Positions 9,118-21,091 of a stretch of 64,000 nt of DNA are shown here, piece by piece; the first letter of the stretch is position 1; every line of letters begins with the position of its first letter. The DNA is from Wyeomyia smithii (taxonomy: Eukaryota; Arthropoda; Insecta; Diptera; Culicidae). Made by a program: the position numbers and the translations under genes. The stretch spans positions 108,430,665 to 108,494,664 of the forward strand of contig NC_073696.1 in NCBI RefSeq assembly GCF_029784165.1, read 5' to 3'. A model generated the notes under the pieces. That model searched no databases. It was not told where the DNA came from and saw only the letters and a program-made list of their open reading frames with translations.

Positions 9118-12100
9118 CTTTAAGAAGTTAGACTTGAAAAACTTGGACTTGAAGAGTCTGGACTTGAAGAACTTGGAATTGAAGAACTTAGATTTGAAGA
9201 ACTTGAACTTGAATAACTGGGACTTGAAGAACTTGGACTTGAATAACATGGATTTAAAGAACTTGGACTTGAAGAACTTGGACTTGAAAAGCTAGGACTA
9301 GAAACAATTGGACTTGCAGAGCTTGAAATTGATGAACTAGGACTTTAAAAGCTTTGACTTGAAGAACTTGGACATGAAGAAGCTGGAATTGAAAAACTTG
9401 ACTTGAAGAACTTGGACCTAAAGAACTTGGACTAGAAGAACTTGTATTTGCAGAACATGGGTTGAATAACTAGGACTTGAAGAGCTTGGACTTGAAGAAC
9501 TTGGACATGAAGAAGTTGGATTTAAAGAGGCTGGACTTGAAGAGCTTGGGCTTGAATAACTGGGACTTGAAGAACTTGGACTTGAAGAACTTGGACTAGA
9601 AGAACTTGGACATGAAGAAGTTGGATTAAAAGAGCCTGGACTTGAAGAGTTTGGACTTTTTTTTTTGTTAGGGAGTGAGAATTACGTTGTCCATTGATGT
9701 GAACTTTTGTGATATGGAGTAGTAGTTGTGTAGTTTGGACTTGAATTACTGGGACTTGAAGAACTTGGACTTAAAGAACTTGAACTTAAAGAACTTGGAC
9801 TTTAAGAACTTGGATCTGAAGAACTTGACTTGAAAAACTTGGACTGGTAAAACTTGGACTCGAAGAACTTGAACTTCAAGAACTTGGACCAATGGAACTT
9901 GGACTTGAAAAACTTGGACTTGGACTTAGACTTGGACTTGGACCTAGACTTGGACTTGGACTTGGACTTTAACTTGGACTTAGACTTGGACTTGGACTTG
10001 GATTTGGATTTGGACTTGGACTTGGACTTGGACTTGGACTTGGACTTGGACTTGGACTTGGACTTGGACTTGGACTTGGACTTGGACTTGGACTTGGACT
10101 TGGACTTGGACTTGGACTTGGACTTGGACTTGGACTTGGACTTGGACTTGGACTTGGACTTGGACTTGGACTTGGACTTGGACTTGGACTTGGACTTGGA
10201 CTTGGACTTGGACTTGGACTTGGACTTGGACTTGGACTTGGACTTGGACTTGGACTTGGACTTGGACTTGGACTTGGACTTGGACTTGGACTTGGACTTG
10301 GACTTGGACTTGGACTTGGACTTGGACTTGGACTTGGACTTGGACTTGGACTTGGACTTGGACTTGGACTTGGACTTGGACTTGGACTTGGACTTGGACT
10401 TGGACTTGGACTTGGACTTGGACTTGGACTTGGACTTGGACTTGGACATGGATTTGGACTTGGAATTGGACTTGGACTTGAAGAACTTGAACTTGAAGAA
10501 CTTTGACTAGAAGAACTTGGACTCGAAGAACTTGGACTTGAAGAATTTGGACTTGAAAAACTTGGACTTGAAGCACTTGGATTTGAAGAACTTGGACTTG
10601 AAGAACATAAACTTGAAGAACTTGGACTTGAAGAACATAAACTTGAAGAACTGGGACTTGAAGAACTTGGACTTGCAGAACTTGGACTTGAAGAACTTGA
10701 ACTTGAAGAACTTGGACTTGAAGAACTTGGACTCGAAGAACTTGGACTTGAAGAACTTGGACTTGAAAAACTTGGACTTGAAAAACTTGGACTTGAAGAA
10801 CTCGAACTTCAAGAACTTGAATTTGGAGTACTTGAAGAACTTCAGGAACTTGAAGAACTTCAGGAACTTCAGGAACTTGAAGAACGTGAATAAAAACTTG
10901 TATAACTTAAAAAACCTGAAGAGCTTGAAAAACTTGAAGAACTTGAAGACCCTGAACTTTAAGTACTTTGACATGGAAAATTTGAATTTCAAGAACTGGA
11001 ATTTGAAGAATTCGAACTTGTTAAACTTGAACTTAAATTCGATGATCTTGAATTTGATGAACTTGACCTTGAAAAACTTGAGAGAAAAATTTAAACTTGA
11101 AGAAATTAAGCATGAAAACCTTGAACTTGAAAAGCTTTGATTTCAAGAGCTCGGATTTAAAGATCTCGTACTTGAAGAAGTTGGACTCGATGAACTTGAA
11201 CTTTAAAAACATGGATTTGAAGATCTTGGAATTGAGGAACTTAAACCTGAATATCTTTTAGTTGAGAACCTCTTGAAGAATTTGAGTTTTAAAAACTGGA
11301 ATTTTAAGAACTCGAACTTGTTAAATTTGGACTTAAACTTGATGATCTTGAATTTGAAGAACTTGACCTTGAAAAACTTGAGAGAAAATTTTAAACATGA
11401 AGAACTTGAACTTGAAAAATTCGGACTTGGTCTTGGACCTGAAGAACTTTGACTTGAAGAATTTGAATTTGAAGAACTTGGATTTGAAGATCTCGTACTT
11501 GAAGAAGTTGGACTCGATAAGCTTGAATTTGAAAAACAGGGATTTGAAGATCTTGGACTTGAAGCATTAGGCCTGAATATCTTTAAGTTGAAAATCATGG
11601 ATTTGAATAACATGAGCTTGTTCATGAAGATCTAAAACTTGACCAACAGGAACTTGAACTTGAGCTTGAACTGACCCTGAAAAACTTGAACTTCATCTAA
11701 AAGATTTTGAAAAACAAGTATGCTTGATTTTCAAGATCTTGAAAAACTTTAACTTGAACTCGAACTTAAAGATTAAATACCTTAAACTTAAAGAACCTTT
11801 AAGTTATTCAACTTCAGCTTGAAAAAGAAGAATTTGAACTTGAAAATCATTAACATTAAGAACTTCAAATGGAAAAACTTGAACTTGAAAACTAGAACTT
11901 AATAAACATAACTTGAAGAACTTGATGAACTTGAAAAACTTAAAGACTTTAAAGAACTTAAAGACTTTAAAGAACTTCAAGAGCTTGAAGAAGATAAACT
12001 TGAAAAGCTTGAAGAATTTATAGAACTTGAAGAATTTGAGGAATTTGAAGAACTTGAAGCCTTGGAGAACATGAACTTGAAGGTCTTGAACGAGGCACTT

Positions 12101-12560
12101 GAGCTTTCAAAACTTGAACTTGAAAAACCTAATCCAGAAAAACTTGAACGTGACCAACTTCAACCTGAAGAGCTTGACCTTGGAGAACTCGATCTTCATG
12201 ATCTTGGACTGGAAGATCTTTTATTTGAAGATTGAGAACTACGTTTTGAAGACTTTGAGTTTGATGTACCTTAACTGAAGAACTTGACTTTAACTTGAAA
12301 AACTCGAACGTGAGGGACTTCATCATGGAAAATTTCAATGTGGAAAACTACAAATTAAAGAACTTAAAACTCGAAGAATTTGAACTTGAAGAGCTTAAAC
12401 ATGAAGTGCTTGATCTTGGAAAATTTGATCTAATGGTTATCTAACTTGTAGCTTTAAAACCATGAGATTGAAGAATTTTATTTTCAAACGTTTGAGCTTG
12501 AACTTAAACCAACTAAACTTGATTATGAACTGGAATTTGGACATGATGTTAGCCCTAAAT
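9118..12560. repeat. Intronic satellite based on GGACTTGAAGAACTT-like units
   Basis: About 3.4 kb of tandem repeats whose words are GGACTT, GAACTT and GAAGAA. In the better-preserved flanks (9130-9640, 10480-10820) the period is about 12-15 bp. Toward 11000-12560 units become GAACTTGAAGAACTT-like and decay. Because the period is a multiple of three, all frames stay open and translate as SK, LD or QV repeats and LKNLDLKNL-like strings. These are not proteins. A non-repeat piece interrupts it at about 9655-9740. It lies wholly inside the 5-kb intron between the EGF exon and the transmembrane exon. Confidence 0.93.
10010..10447. repeat. Pure hexamer core of the satellite, about 73 perfect TTGGAC units
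   Basis: From about 10010 to 10447 the sequence is an unbroken run of the hexamer TTGGAC, with slightly interrupted hexamers on both sides (9915-10009 and 10448-10480). The abrupt perfection compared with the flanks suggests recent expansion. Copy number in an assembly can be wrong for such arrays. Confidence 0.95.
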
Positions 12561-12801
12561 GTGTAGTTTTATAAAATTTGCAAAAGCTCTTGAACTAAGA
12601 TTTAACTTGCAGTTGGGCCTAACTAATAACATATAATTATGCTCAAGTTGTTATCATAATTAGGACCTAATTTTCTCCAACCGTCAACTGCTATGGAATA
12701 TTTGTAAAAACTATGCAACGAATGTCTCAATAATTCCTCAATCGCAATCACAAAACTAAAATTCCCACTAATAACCTTTAATTGGCTCACTATCGTTGCA
12801 G

Positions 12802-13028
12802 AAAATTTCGTCATCGATTCGGTCGTCAGCTCCAGTGAAATGCTTTCGGACAACCTCAACCAGAACGGCCAGAACGGATTGCTGCACGGTGTAATGGGCA
12901 GCAATAATGTGCTTTACGCGGACTCGGAATCGTCGCACGTTGGCAAACGGGGCAGCGCCATCGAACTGCACAACGCATACATCGCCGCTGGAACGTTAGC
13001 AGCTGCCATTCTGATTGTGGCCATTGTG
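12802..13028 (+). CDS. EGF-domain membrane protein, juxtamembrane and transmembrane exon
   Basis: The acceptor TATCGTTGCAG ends at 12801 and the donor GTGAGT starts at 13029. With one base carried from the EGF exon the frame reads GAA-AAT-TTC, and 227 bases bring it back to phase 0. The product is a serine/asparagine-rich juxtamembrane stretch (VVSSSEMLSDNLNQNGQNG), then HVGKRGSAIELHNAYIAAG and the hydrophobic run TLAAAILIVAIV. The run is the outer part of a single membrane helix. The helix is completed by the next exon at 26149, so a 13-kb intron splits the transmembrane segment. Open reading past 13028 is intron. Confidence 0.85.
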
Positions 13029-16023
13029 GTGAGTATTATAAACGGGAAAATTTTATCTTGCCTGACGTTCAAAGAAATCTTCGTCAGATGGGGTCGAGGT
13101 ACGGTTAAAAGCTTTTGTGTAGCCTTATTAAGTAGAAAGAATTATTATAACACCAATCCAAGTATTAAACTAATTCATCCTTTTTTGTTGTTGTTCGGTC
13201 TTATACTGTCGCTTGCAACCGAGCAGGATATTTTGCTAATTTTCCCCCGGTCACCGGAGGGAGGGCACAACAGAAATAATGCAATTAATTTAATCAGTTC
13301 CTCCACTGCTCCAATCTCGGAATACTTGGCTGCTTTGCAATGTGTCCGGCGAGATGGAACAAGATGGAACTTGTGATAAAAACGTAATCGCTTGACAACT
13401 CTAATTAAGTGAATGCTAGTTAGCAAACATTTTGCCGAACAGCTTTCACATCTCGTCTCCGGTTAACCTTCGGAAAATGGGCTGCTGAGAGAAGCACAGA
13501 AAAAATATGAATCAGCTCTTGTCGCACAAGGTAGTTCAAAAGTATACTTAAAGTTTTTTTCTTCACTTTTTCTACTGGTTCTAGCCGTCAGAGTTCTTTT
13601 GTTCTGAATTAAATTCTACCAGGTCGCGTCGCTTGGGTTCGCTTTTCTATTCTTCCATTGGGTGGCTGGCTGTTTGGTTTTCAAGGGACGAAAAGAAAAC
13701 TTACGGTTTAATATTTCACTTTTGACTTGTTTGCTTGCCGTTCACCTGCCCGCCTCATCGCTTTACTAGTAGTGGAAACCGGGGCGCTAGGTAAATGGGT
13801 AGTCGTTCGTTACTAGCTTCTTGTTCGTAGCAGTTTCTGTAATAAAATTTCGCCACGTTTCTCAAAGCTCATACCAATGTTTTGCGCAAGAAGGGGGGAA
13901 ATTCGATTACCTTCCTATTTCAACTTAACCATCCCGCACCGGCAAAGGCTGGGCCCAATGAACGATCCGGTTGTCCTCGTGCAGCAGTGGGTGGAATACA
14001 CGCGGCGAAAGTCAAGTCATGAATCATTCAACCAGGGTGCCTCGAAAAACGTGACATTCGGGACACACAGAGCTCACGAGTGGCGAAGGATAGTTCGGTG
14101 AGAAAATACCGAGTAGAAGCAAAACGGAGTGTCCAAGTTATTAAAAAGTGTAACTGACGAAAAGTTTGCTCTATCGAAAGTTTAAGCTGTGAAATCCTTT
14201 TCACTTGAAGTGCCATCAGGTGAACACAGCTCTACGGAAATGGGTCTGACAAGGGTGGGTTGCTCTTAGGCTTCCTCACTCGACAGCTAATTATTTTAAT
14301 TTTCTCGCAGCACGTGTTGTAGAAAAGTTGCAGTTTGACGAGCAGCAAGAAAATTTCAGTTTTGTTCGCTTGGCGTGGGATACCGGTATAAGTAGCTTAT
14401 GAATTTAGTTATCACTGGTAACGAAGCAGAGGTAAAAAACATTTTGGATGAATATTTTAATTGTAAATTTGTAATAGTTCTACTAGATATTAGACGACGG
14501 ATTACCAATGATAATTTTTCAAACTGTAATCTCGGATTTTCATATAATTCTTGGTAAGGCTTATAGGAAAAATTATACTGCATCTTGTATTTGCATTCAA
14601 GGATTTCACAACATAAAACCAAACAAAATAACATAATATAGCCTAATAGGGTACGCAGTTGCTATTCAAAAAGTAAGTTTTCGAATATAACTAAAACTAA
14701 AGAGCCACTTTTAATGAAGTGATATTGCTTGTGCCCCAATAAATACCTATAATACTAAAGTAAGCTTCGCGAAAATTTGAAAATGAAAAACTTTGAGTAG
14801 CGGACGGGTGTATGTGATATAATATTTCGCGAATTCTCATAAGTGCAGGTAAATGTGAAAGATGTAGAGGTGAAAATTTGTAGGCTGTGGTGTTTATTAC
14901 AAGGTGTGTTATTGGTTGAAACTAAGAAGCATGGTTTGTAATTTAATCTGCTGAACCAATAACTGGAAAAATAGGTATATAGGAATACAACGCATGTTTC
15001 TACAAAGCACTCTGAATAGTGTTGGGAAGTAAGGAAATGGGTGGGTAAGCTGTTCTTTACCTTCTTTGTACCGTCAAAAGATAGGTTTTGCCATATCACA
15101 ATATTGATATTAGTTAACCAACGATAGACTTCGATAACTTATAATACCAAATTGAAACTTAAATGCAGATGCTAAAAGTTTGCATGTTGTTAATCGTCTG
15201 TTTTCTGGTACACGTAAAAAGATTTGAGTATGATTTTTTTTCTTTCTGTCAGCAGGCTTGTTATTCTTTTCAATAGATGGAAAGAGCAGAGTGCATATTC
15301 ACCACTTCTTGCCCAGCATGAAGAACAGAGTTGCCAATAAAATTTATGATTAAATTGGAAGAATAGTGAAGAAAAAAATAAAAAAAAAACTGGATTCCAC
15401 ATATATTTAAAATATCAAAAACAAAATTATTGTGAGAAAGTTTTTTTGCGATGGTACCTGAATCCAGTGTCAGTTCTAAACAAAACAACTAAAAAAATAT
15501 CACCTCGCAAAAAATTACTCATTTCAATCAGAACAGTTTTGTTTATGACTTTCATTTCGTTAAAATAATAAACTGAAAAATTACCTTTAAAAAATTTAAA
15601 TTTAATTTAATTTAACTTATAAGTTTTTTTATTTACATTAACTTCTGACAAAAGTAAATTTGCAACATTTTCCTGCCTTACATCAGTAATGTTTAAAATT
15701 CAATTATTTATGAGTTCGCTATATCTTGGTATCTAATTATTCAAACAATTTTTGAGCTACTACGCAAAAGATGTTAAATTAAATTGAATAAGCCTGTATA
15801 TAACATTTTTCGGATCGATTGACCCTTTTTTCATATAATTAATTCTAAACATTCTAAATTGAATCCACATACTTCCAAAGATTGACCTTGCGGTTTATTT
15901 AGAGTCTGTACATGCATGACGAATCGGATATTGGATACATTCAAATTCAAAGGACGAAGCGAAATAAAATATCTCAAATAATCATATATCCCTGACAATT
16001 GAATTATTACCTTTAAAGACTAT
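13029..16023. other. Intron of the EGF-domain gene, unique-looking part
   Basis: No exon or element recognised. GC content is higher at 13430-14340 and very AT-rich at 14360-16000. Short frames here look random. Confidence 0.55.
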
Positions 16024-18375
16024 TCAAAAAAGAGCAAGATTCAGCTTCTGCTTCCACGTCCACGATTCATGTCCGTTAAGCGCCAGAGTCCTATAGAGCG
16101 CAAAATTCGTACGGATCTGTAGGCTACGAGACCTAAGCTGGCTAAGCAATCCGTAATAAGCCCTATTCGCTGCCGCAATCCGTCTCTTCACCTCGCGGCT
16201 CACGTCGTTGTCACATGTCACGAGAGTACCAAGATAAACAAATTCGTCGATCACTTCGAAAGTATCCCCATCCTTCTCCACCGACGAACCAGCACCCGCT
16301 GAACTACCTCGCTCTCTGCCAGCTACCATGTACTTCGTTTTGGCAGTATTTATGGTGAGTCCAACTCCCGCAGCTTGTCTTCTGAAAGCCAAAAAGGCCT
16401 CCTCAACAGCTCTACGGTTAACACCAATTTTATCAATGTCGTCCGCGAAGCCCAGAAGCATGTGAGACTTCGTGATGATGGTGCCGCTCCTCTGTACACC
16501 TGCCTTTCGTATTGCACTTTCTAAACCTATGTTAGACAGCAAGTTCGACAGCCCGTCACCTTGCTTCAGACCATTTGAAGTAACAAACGCGTTCGAAAAT
16601 TCGCCAGCTGTCTTGATGCTTGATGTGGAACCGTCAAGCGTCGCACGTAACAGTTTAATTAATTTTGTTGGAAAACCATGTTCATGCATTATTTGCCACA
16701 GCTCGTTGCGTTTCACTGTATCGTACGCCGCCTTGAAGTCTTTAAACAAATGGTACGTCTGCAAGTTGTGTTCTCGAGGATCTGTCTCAAGGTGAACATC
16801 TGGTCCGTTGTAGATCGTCCCGCTCGAAAGCCGCATTGGTATTCTCAAACAAAGGCTTCCTGCAACGACCTCAGCTGAAACAAGATACGGGAGGGAATTT
16901 TATAAGCGGAATTGAGGAGAGTCGAAGGATATAATTACTACAGTCGAGTCTATGTTCCTTCTTGTAGATAGGGCATATGAGTCCTTCTGACCAGTCCGTA
17001 GGTAGTTGTTTCCCAGACCATACCCTTAGGATAATCTGGTGAATTGTACTACACAGCCGCTCGCTTCCGGCTTTGAAAAGTTCGGCCGGTAAGCCGTCCT
17101 TTTCGACGGCTTTGTGGTTCTTTAGCTCTTTGCAAGCATTCTTCAGCTCGTCCAATGTTGGTGAGTCCACCGCATGTCCGTCTTTCCCAATTTCTATTCT
17201 GTTCTCCTCGACGACTCTCATACCTTCCTCACAGTGCAACACCACTTCAAAATGTTGCTCCCAACGCCTGGCCACCTGCGGTTTATCGGTTCCCCTCCCT
17301 ATCATTGCACATGGCACGTACTGGCACGGTCCGGCTCCTAATTCCGTTAACCGTTGTATAGTAGCTCCTCGTATCGTGGCTGGTGAAGCAGTACGCTATC
17401 GTGGTGCTCACGTTGCTTACATCGGTGAAGCCTCTGTTCAGCAGCTATTGCCTCCCGGTATTTCTCCCGCATCTGACGCATCACACGATTAGCTGCTACT
17501 AACGTATTAACATGGGCTCGGCTCTTCTCTTCCGTCACCTCTAGACACTCTGCAACGAACCACCCTACGCGTTGCTCCCGTTCTCATGCGCTGTTTCGTT
17601 GACCACATCATAGATGTGCTTCCACTGCTCGTTCAGGTCCACTCCAGCAGGTTCACCGGTCCTTCTTTAAACTTTCTGAGTATACACTGAAGCAACTTCA
17701 TCCATATAACCTCTGGTTGTTCAAACGTATTTTCTCGCCGATCTCGATTCAAATACGTTGGACAACCGGGTGCGAATCTTTCCTACCACGAGATAGTGAT
17801 CCGAGTCGATGATTGGCCATCAAAAGGACCTCTCAATTGGGATGTCTACAGGTGTGCTTCCGAATATTCAGACGTGCAAAATGGGTACTACAGATGGTCA
17901 TTCCCCTGGCCGCGTCAAAGTTCACTAACCTCAAGCCGTTGTCGTTGATGGTAGAGTGAAGGCTTCCCCTACCAATAACGGGACGGAAGAACTCCTCTCG
18001 TCCGACATGTGCTTTCGTATCTCTGATGACGATCTTTATGTTGTGTTGTCGGCACTCTCCATAGATTTTCTCAAGGAGCTCATGGAACTCCTCCTTTAGG
18101 TCGTCGGTTGTATCGTTTGTCAGCGCGTAAACGTTGATAAGGCTGTAATTGAAGAATCTGCCCTTGATTCTCAATACGCATAGACGGTCATAATAGGCCT
18201 CCACCTAATGACACGCTTCATTTGATTTCCCAGTAGCATGAAACCGACGCCCCGTTCCGCGCGTGCCGGTTCGAGCAGAGTCCCAACGCTCCAAGTTTCC
18301 AATCGTTGCCATTTCTGGTTTGCCTAGGTCTCTACCGATTTTTCCGATTCGTATCATTCTCTGGATTGTTGCTTC
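16024..18375 (-). mobile_element. RTE-like non-LTR retrotransposon, family 1, copy A (decayed, lacks 3' end)
   Basis: On the - strand the order is endonuclease (17833-18204, with RFFNYSLINVYALTND and STINDNGLRLVNFDAARGM), a linker, the start of RT (16871-17317, DELKNACKELKNHKAVEKDG and CPIYKKEHRLDCSNY), and RT core (16024-16848, FKDFKAAYDTVKRNELW, GLKQGDGLSNLL, LLGFADDIDKIG). The pattern matches RTE-type endonuclease/RT polyproteins common in mosquito genomes. Several frameshifts separate the parts. The copy stops after ALNGHESWTWK, so the C-terminal tail and 3' UTR seen in copies B and C are missing. The 5' side fades near 18375. It lies in an intron, antisense to the EGF gene. Confidence 0.85.
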
Positions 18376-18904
18376 TCAGTCATTCGGTTTTTAGTTTGGA
18401 CGAATACTTTTTCGTTAAAAATTGCTACGAAGAGTTTTGGAATGCAAGAAATCATGTCAGATTTCCGACCGGATCTGAAAATAGACACTAGGAATGAGCT
18501 TTTCTATCCTTGGGAAGGGATCCATATATCAGCGACATTTTGAAAGCTAAAACAATGGAGTAGTAAGCTCCGTCGTAAATTTGTTCATAAATACTGCAGG
18601 GATGCTGTCAGGTGCAAAACCATTTGGGGCATTTGTTATTGTATGCTTGCAAAATTTCCTACACATGAAATTGGTTTACGCCAATATCCCTAGAGAAAAA
18701 ATGAATAAAATGCAAAATAATTGCGGTCGCATCCTCTTCAAAAATTTTTTTTTATAGATTTCTTGAGAGCAATGCAATTTTTAACTTGAAAACATGTGAT
18801 ATTCCAAATGAGAAGCACGCAAGAAACACTAGCATTGTGAACGATCTCTTGAGAAAACGGAGTCATACTTTTCCGGGCTAAACAAGAGAAGTTTTCATAA
18901 AGTG

Positions 18905-19215
18905 GTGAATAACTTCAGGAACCGGACGACAGGGAAGGTAACCGATGAAACATAGGTGACCATGCGTTTGAAACAGCATTTCGTGCTATTGTTGAACGGT
19001 GAAAAAGATACAGCTGTCGAGAGAAACAGGAAAGAAATTGAGGAGAAGCCGTGGATCTGTCAAAAGTCTGAAAGTTTTGTAAAGAGCTTGAATGCCACAA
19101 AACAGATGAAAAAATCGGCCTCCTTGTCGAACATTTCAAAGTCAGAAGTTGGCAGCTGTTGCATGCAATTCATCGGCAGATCTCAGTTACAGCTTTATAC
19201 TGCTTCACCAGATCC
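18905..19215 (+). pseudogene. Fragment of a + strand RTE-like pre-RT region
   Basis: The + strand frame contains RLKQHFVLLLNGEKDTAVER and, further on, VGSCCMQFIGR. These line up with the conserved region before the RT in RTE-like elements (a WK-HF-LLNGE block, then a KDGL block, then an AIHQII block). Opposite orientation and strong divergence show it is not part of copies A or B. It may be related to the + strand RTE at 35620-39650. Nothing was recognised between 18376 and 18904. Confidence 0.5.
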
Positions 19216-19344
19216 TTGAAAATGTGCAGAACATTGAAAGATTTCAATTTGGGCCGGAAAAATACAACCCAGGGCTCGGATGCATAATCTGGGTATTGCT
19301 TGACCCTTGTGCTCTACTGCGAGGCCGAGTCTAGTGTGTATATA

Positions 19345-21091
19345 CTTTACTTTACTTTGTTGGCTAACGGATCGGGCCGAACGAATCAGAGATGTCCAGC
19401 TTCTTCTGTCTTGGGCAGCCGTTCTCCAGTCTCCCCGTACACCAGCAGATCGTACATCTTCTTCCACCGCGCACATCCACCGCGTGCGAGGCCTACTACT
19501 GAGTCGACGGCCTCTTCCTGGTTCTCTACTGAAGATAGTTTTGGCGGCTCTCTCGTTAGGCATCCTGGCTACATGTCTAGCCCACTGAAGCCTGTCCCGC
19601 TGTATCACCTTCACTATATCAGCATGTTTGTATACCTGGTACAACTCGTGATTCATGCGTCTGCGACACACTCCGTCTTCCAGTTTACCGCCAAGTATCG
19701 ATCGCAGAACTTTACGCTCAAAAACTCCGAGCACTCATCGATCAGCTTCCTTCAGCGTCCATGCTTCATGTCCGTAAAGGGCCACCGGGAGTATCAGCGT
19801 CCTATACAGCGCTAGTTTTGTGCGAGTTTGCAAACTACGGGACCTTTGCTGGTTACGCAGTCCGCAGAAAGCCCTGTCCGCAGCTGCAACTCGTCGTTTC
19901 ACTTCACGGCTCATATCGTTGTCACATGTCACAAGCGTACCAAGATAAACGAATTCGTCAACCACTTCAAATCGTTCCCCATCTATCTCCACCTCAGCAT
20001 CAACACCACGGGGACTCACACGCTCTCTGCCATCTACCATGTACTTCGTTTTGGCAGAGTTAATGACTAGTCCCAATCTCGCTGCTTCTCTCTTAAAAGG
20101 TACAAAGGCCTCCTCCACGGCCTTACGGTTGATACCGATGATATCGACGTCGTCCGCAAAGCCAAGAAGCATGTGAGATTTCGTGATGATCGTACCGTTT
20201 CTTTCCACGTTTGCTCTTCGTACTGCACCCTCAAGAGCGATGTTAAACAGTAAGTTGGAGCTCCCCGAAGCAATACCTAGCGGTGGTCCCGGGGAGTATT
20301 ATGGGCTGGAGACTGGAGGGGTTTTAGTGGGTCCGGTCACTGATTCAAACCAACCCCACACTCCCTGAGGTTGGTCATCTCAGGGGTTTGGATGCAAATT
20401 TCCCCTCCACCTGAAACAAAAAAAAAAAAAAAAAAAAAACAGTAAGTTGGAGAGCGCATCCCCCTGCTTCAGTCCATCCAACGTTACGAACGCGGCTGAT
20501 TTCTCGCCAGCTCAACGCACGCACGATTTCGATCCCTTCAGTGTCATACGACTCAGCTTAATTAGTTTCGTAGGGAAAGCGTGTTCCAGCATGATCTGCC
20601 ACAGCTCGTTTTTTTCCACTGGGTCATATGCCGCCCTGAAGTAAGTTGTACTCCCGGAACTTATCGAGGATCTGTCGCAGGGTCAAAATTTGATCCGTCG
20701 TGGAACGCCCCTGTCGAAAACCAGCCTGGTATTCGCCAACAAAGGATTCCGTTAACGGTCTCAATCTGAAGAACAGGATACGGGAGAGCACTTTATATGC
20801 GCAGTTGAGCAACGTTATCCCTTGATAGTTGCCACAATCCAACCGATGGCCCTTCTTATATATAGGGTATATGAGGCCTTCCAACCAATCATTCGGCATT
20901 TGTTCGTCCGCCCAGATCCTTAGTATTATCTGGTGGATCGCATAGTACAGCCGCCCGCTTCCAGTTTTTGGGAGTTCGGCCGGGAAACCGTCCTTCCCAG
21001 CGGCCTTGCCGTTTTTCAGCTCACTAATCGCCTTTTTCACCTCCTCCTGTGTTGGTGGCTCCACAGCTTGTTCGTCACTCATAATCGTCAT
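19345..21091 (-). pseudogene. Copy B reverse transcriptase and C-terminal tail
   Basis: RT motifs in order are KAAGKDGFPAEL, LIYPIYKKGHRLDCGNYQGI, GEYQAGFRQGRSTTDQI (all 20624-21091), then LLGFADDVDIIGINRKAVEE with the catalytic FADD (19735-20208). The tail reads GHEAWTLKEADR, then VLRSILGGKLEDG and RLQWARHVARMPNERAAKTI (about 19340-19734), the His- and Arg-rich C-terminus usual for RTE elements. Breaks are a short deletion near 20640, the retroposon insertion at 20261 and a frame change at 19735. The catalytic aspartates are kept. Confidence 0.83.
20261..20436 (+). mobile_element. Short poly(A) retroposon (SINE or LINE 3' fragment) inserted in copy B
   Basis: A 176-bp insert ends in a run of more than 20 A. 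It is flanked by the direct repeat AAACAGTAAGTTGGAG at 20245-20260 and 20437-20452. Removing the insert and one repeat rejoins the RT frame of copy B. Before the A tail there is a 7-bp perfect stem (CCCTGAG at 20363-20369 with CTCAGGG at 20379-20385), the kind of 3' hairpin recognised by LINE RTs. No clear pol III boxes were found, so it may be a truncated LINE end rather than a SINE. Confidence 0.82.

Noticed and set aside
10830..10885. Heat-shock-element-like GAA/TTC pattern in the satellite
   Set aside because: The spacing does not fit nGAAnnTTCn. The words come from the repeat.
9802..10992. Long open frames giving SKSKSK, LDLDLD, QVQVQV and FFKSKF-type proteins on both strands
   Set aside because: They come from a 6-bp and 15-bp tandem repeat in which every frame is open. 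There is no start, splice or codon evidence.
12840..13376. 178-codon frame starting at 12840 as a complete small gene
   Set aside because: The first 63 codons are the transmembrane exon and the rest is reading into the intron past a good donor.
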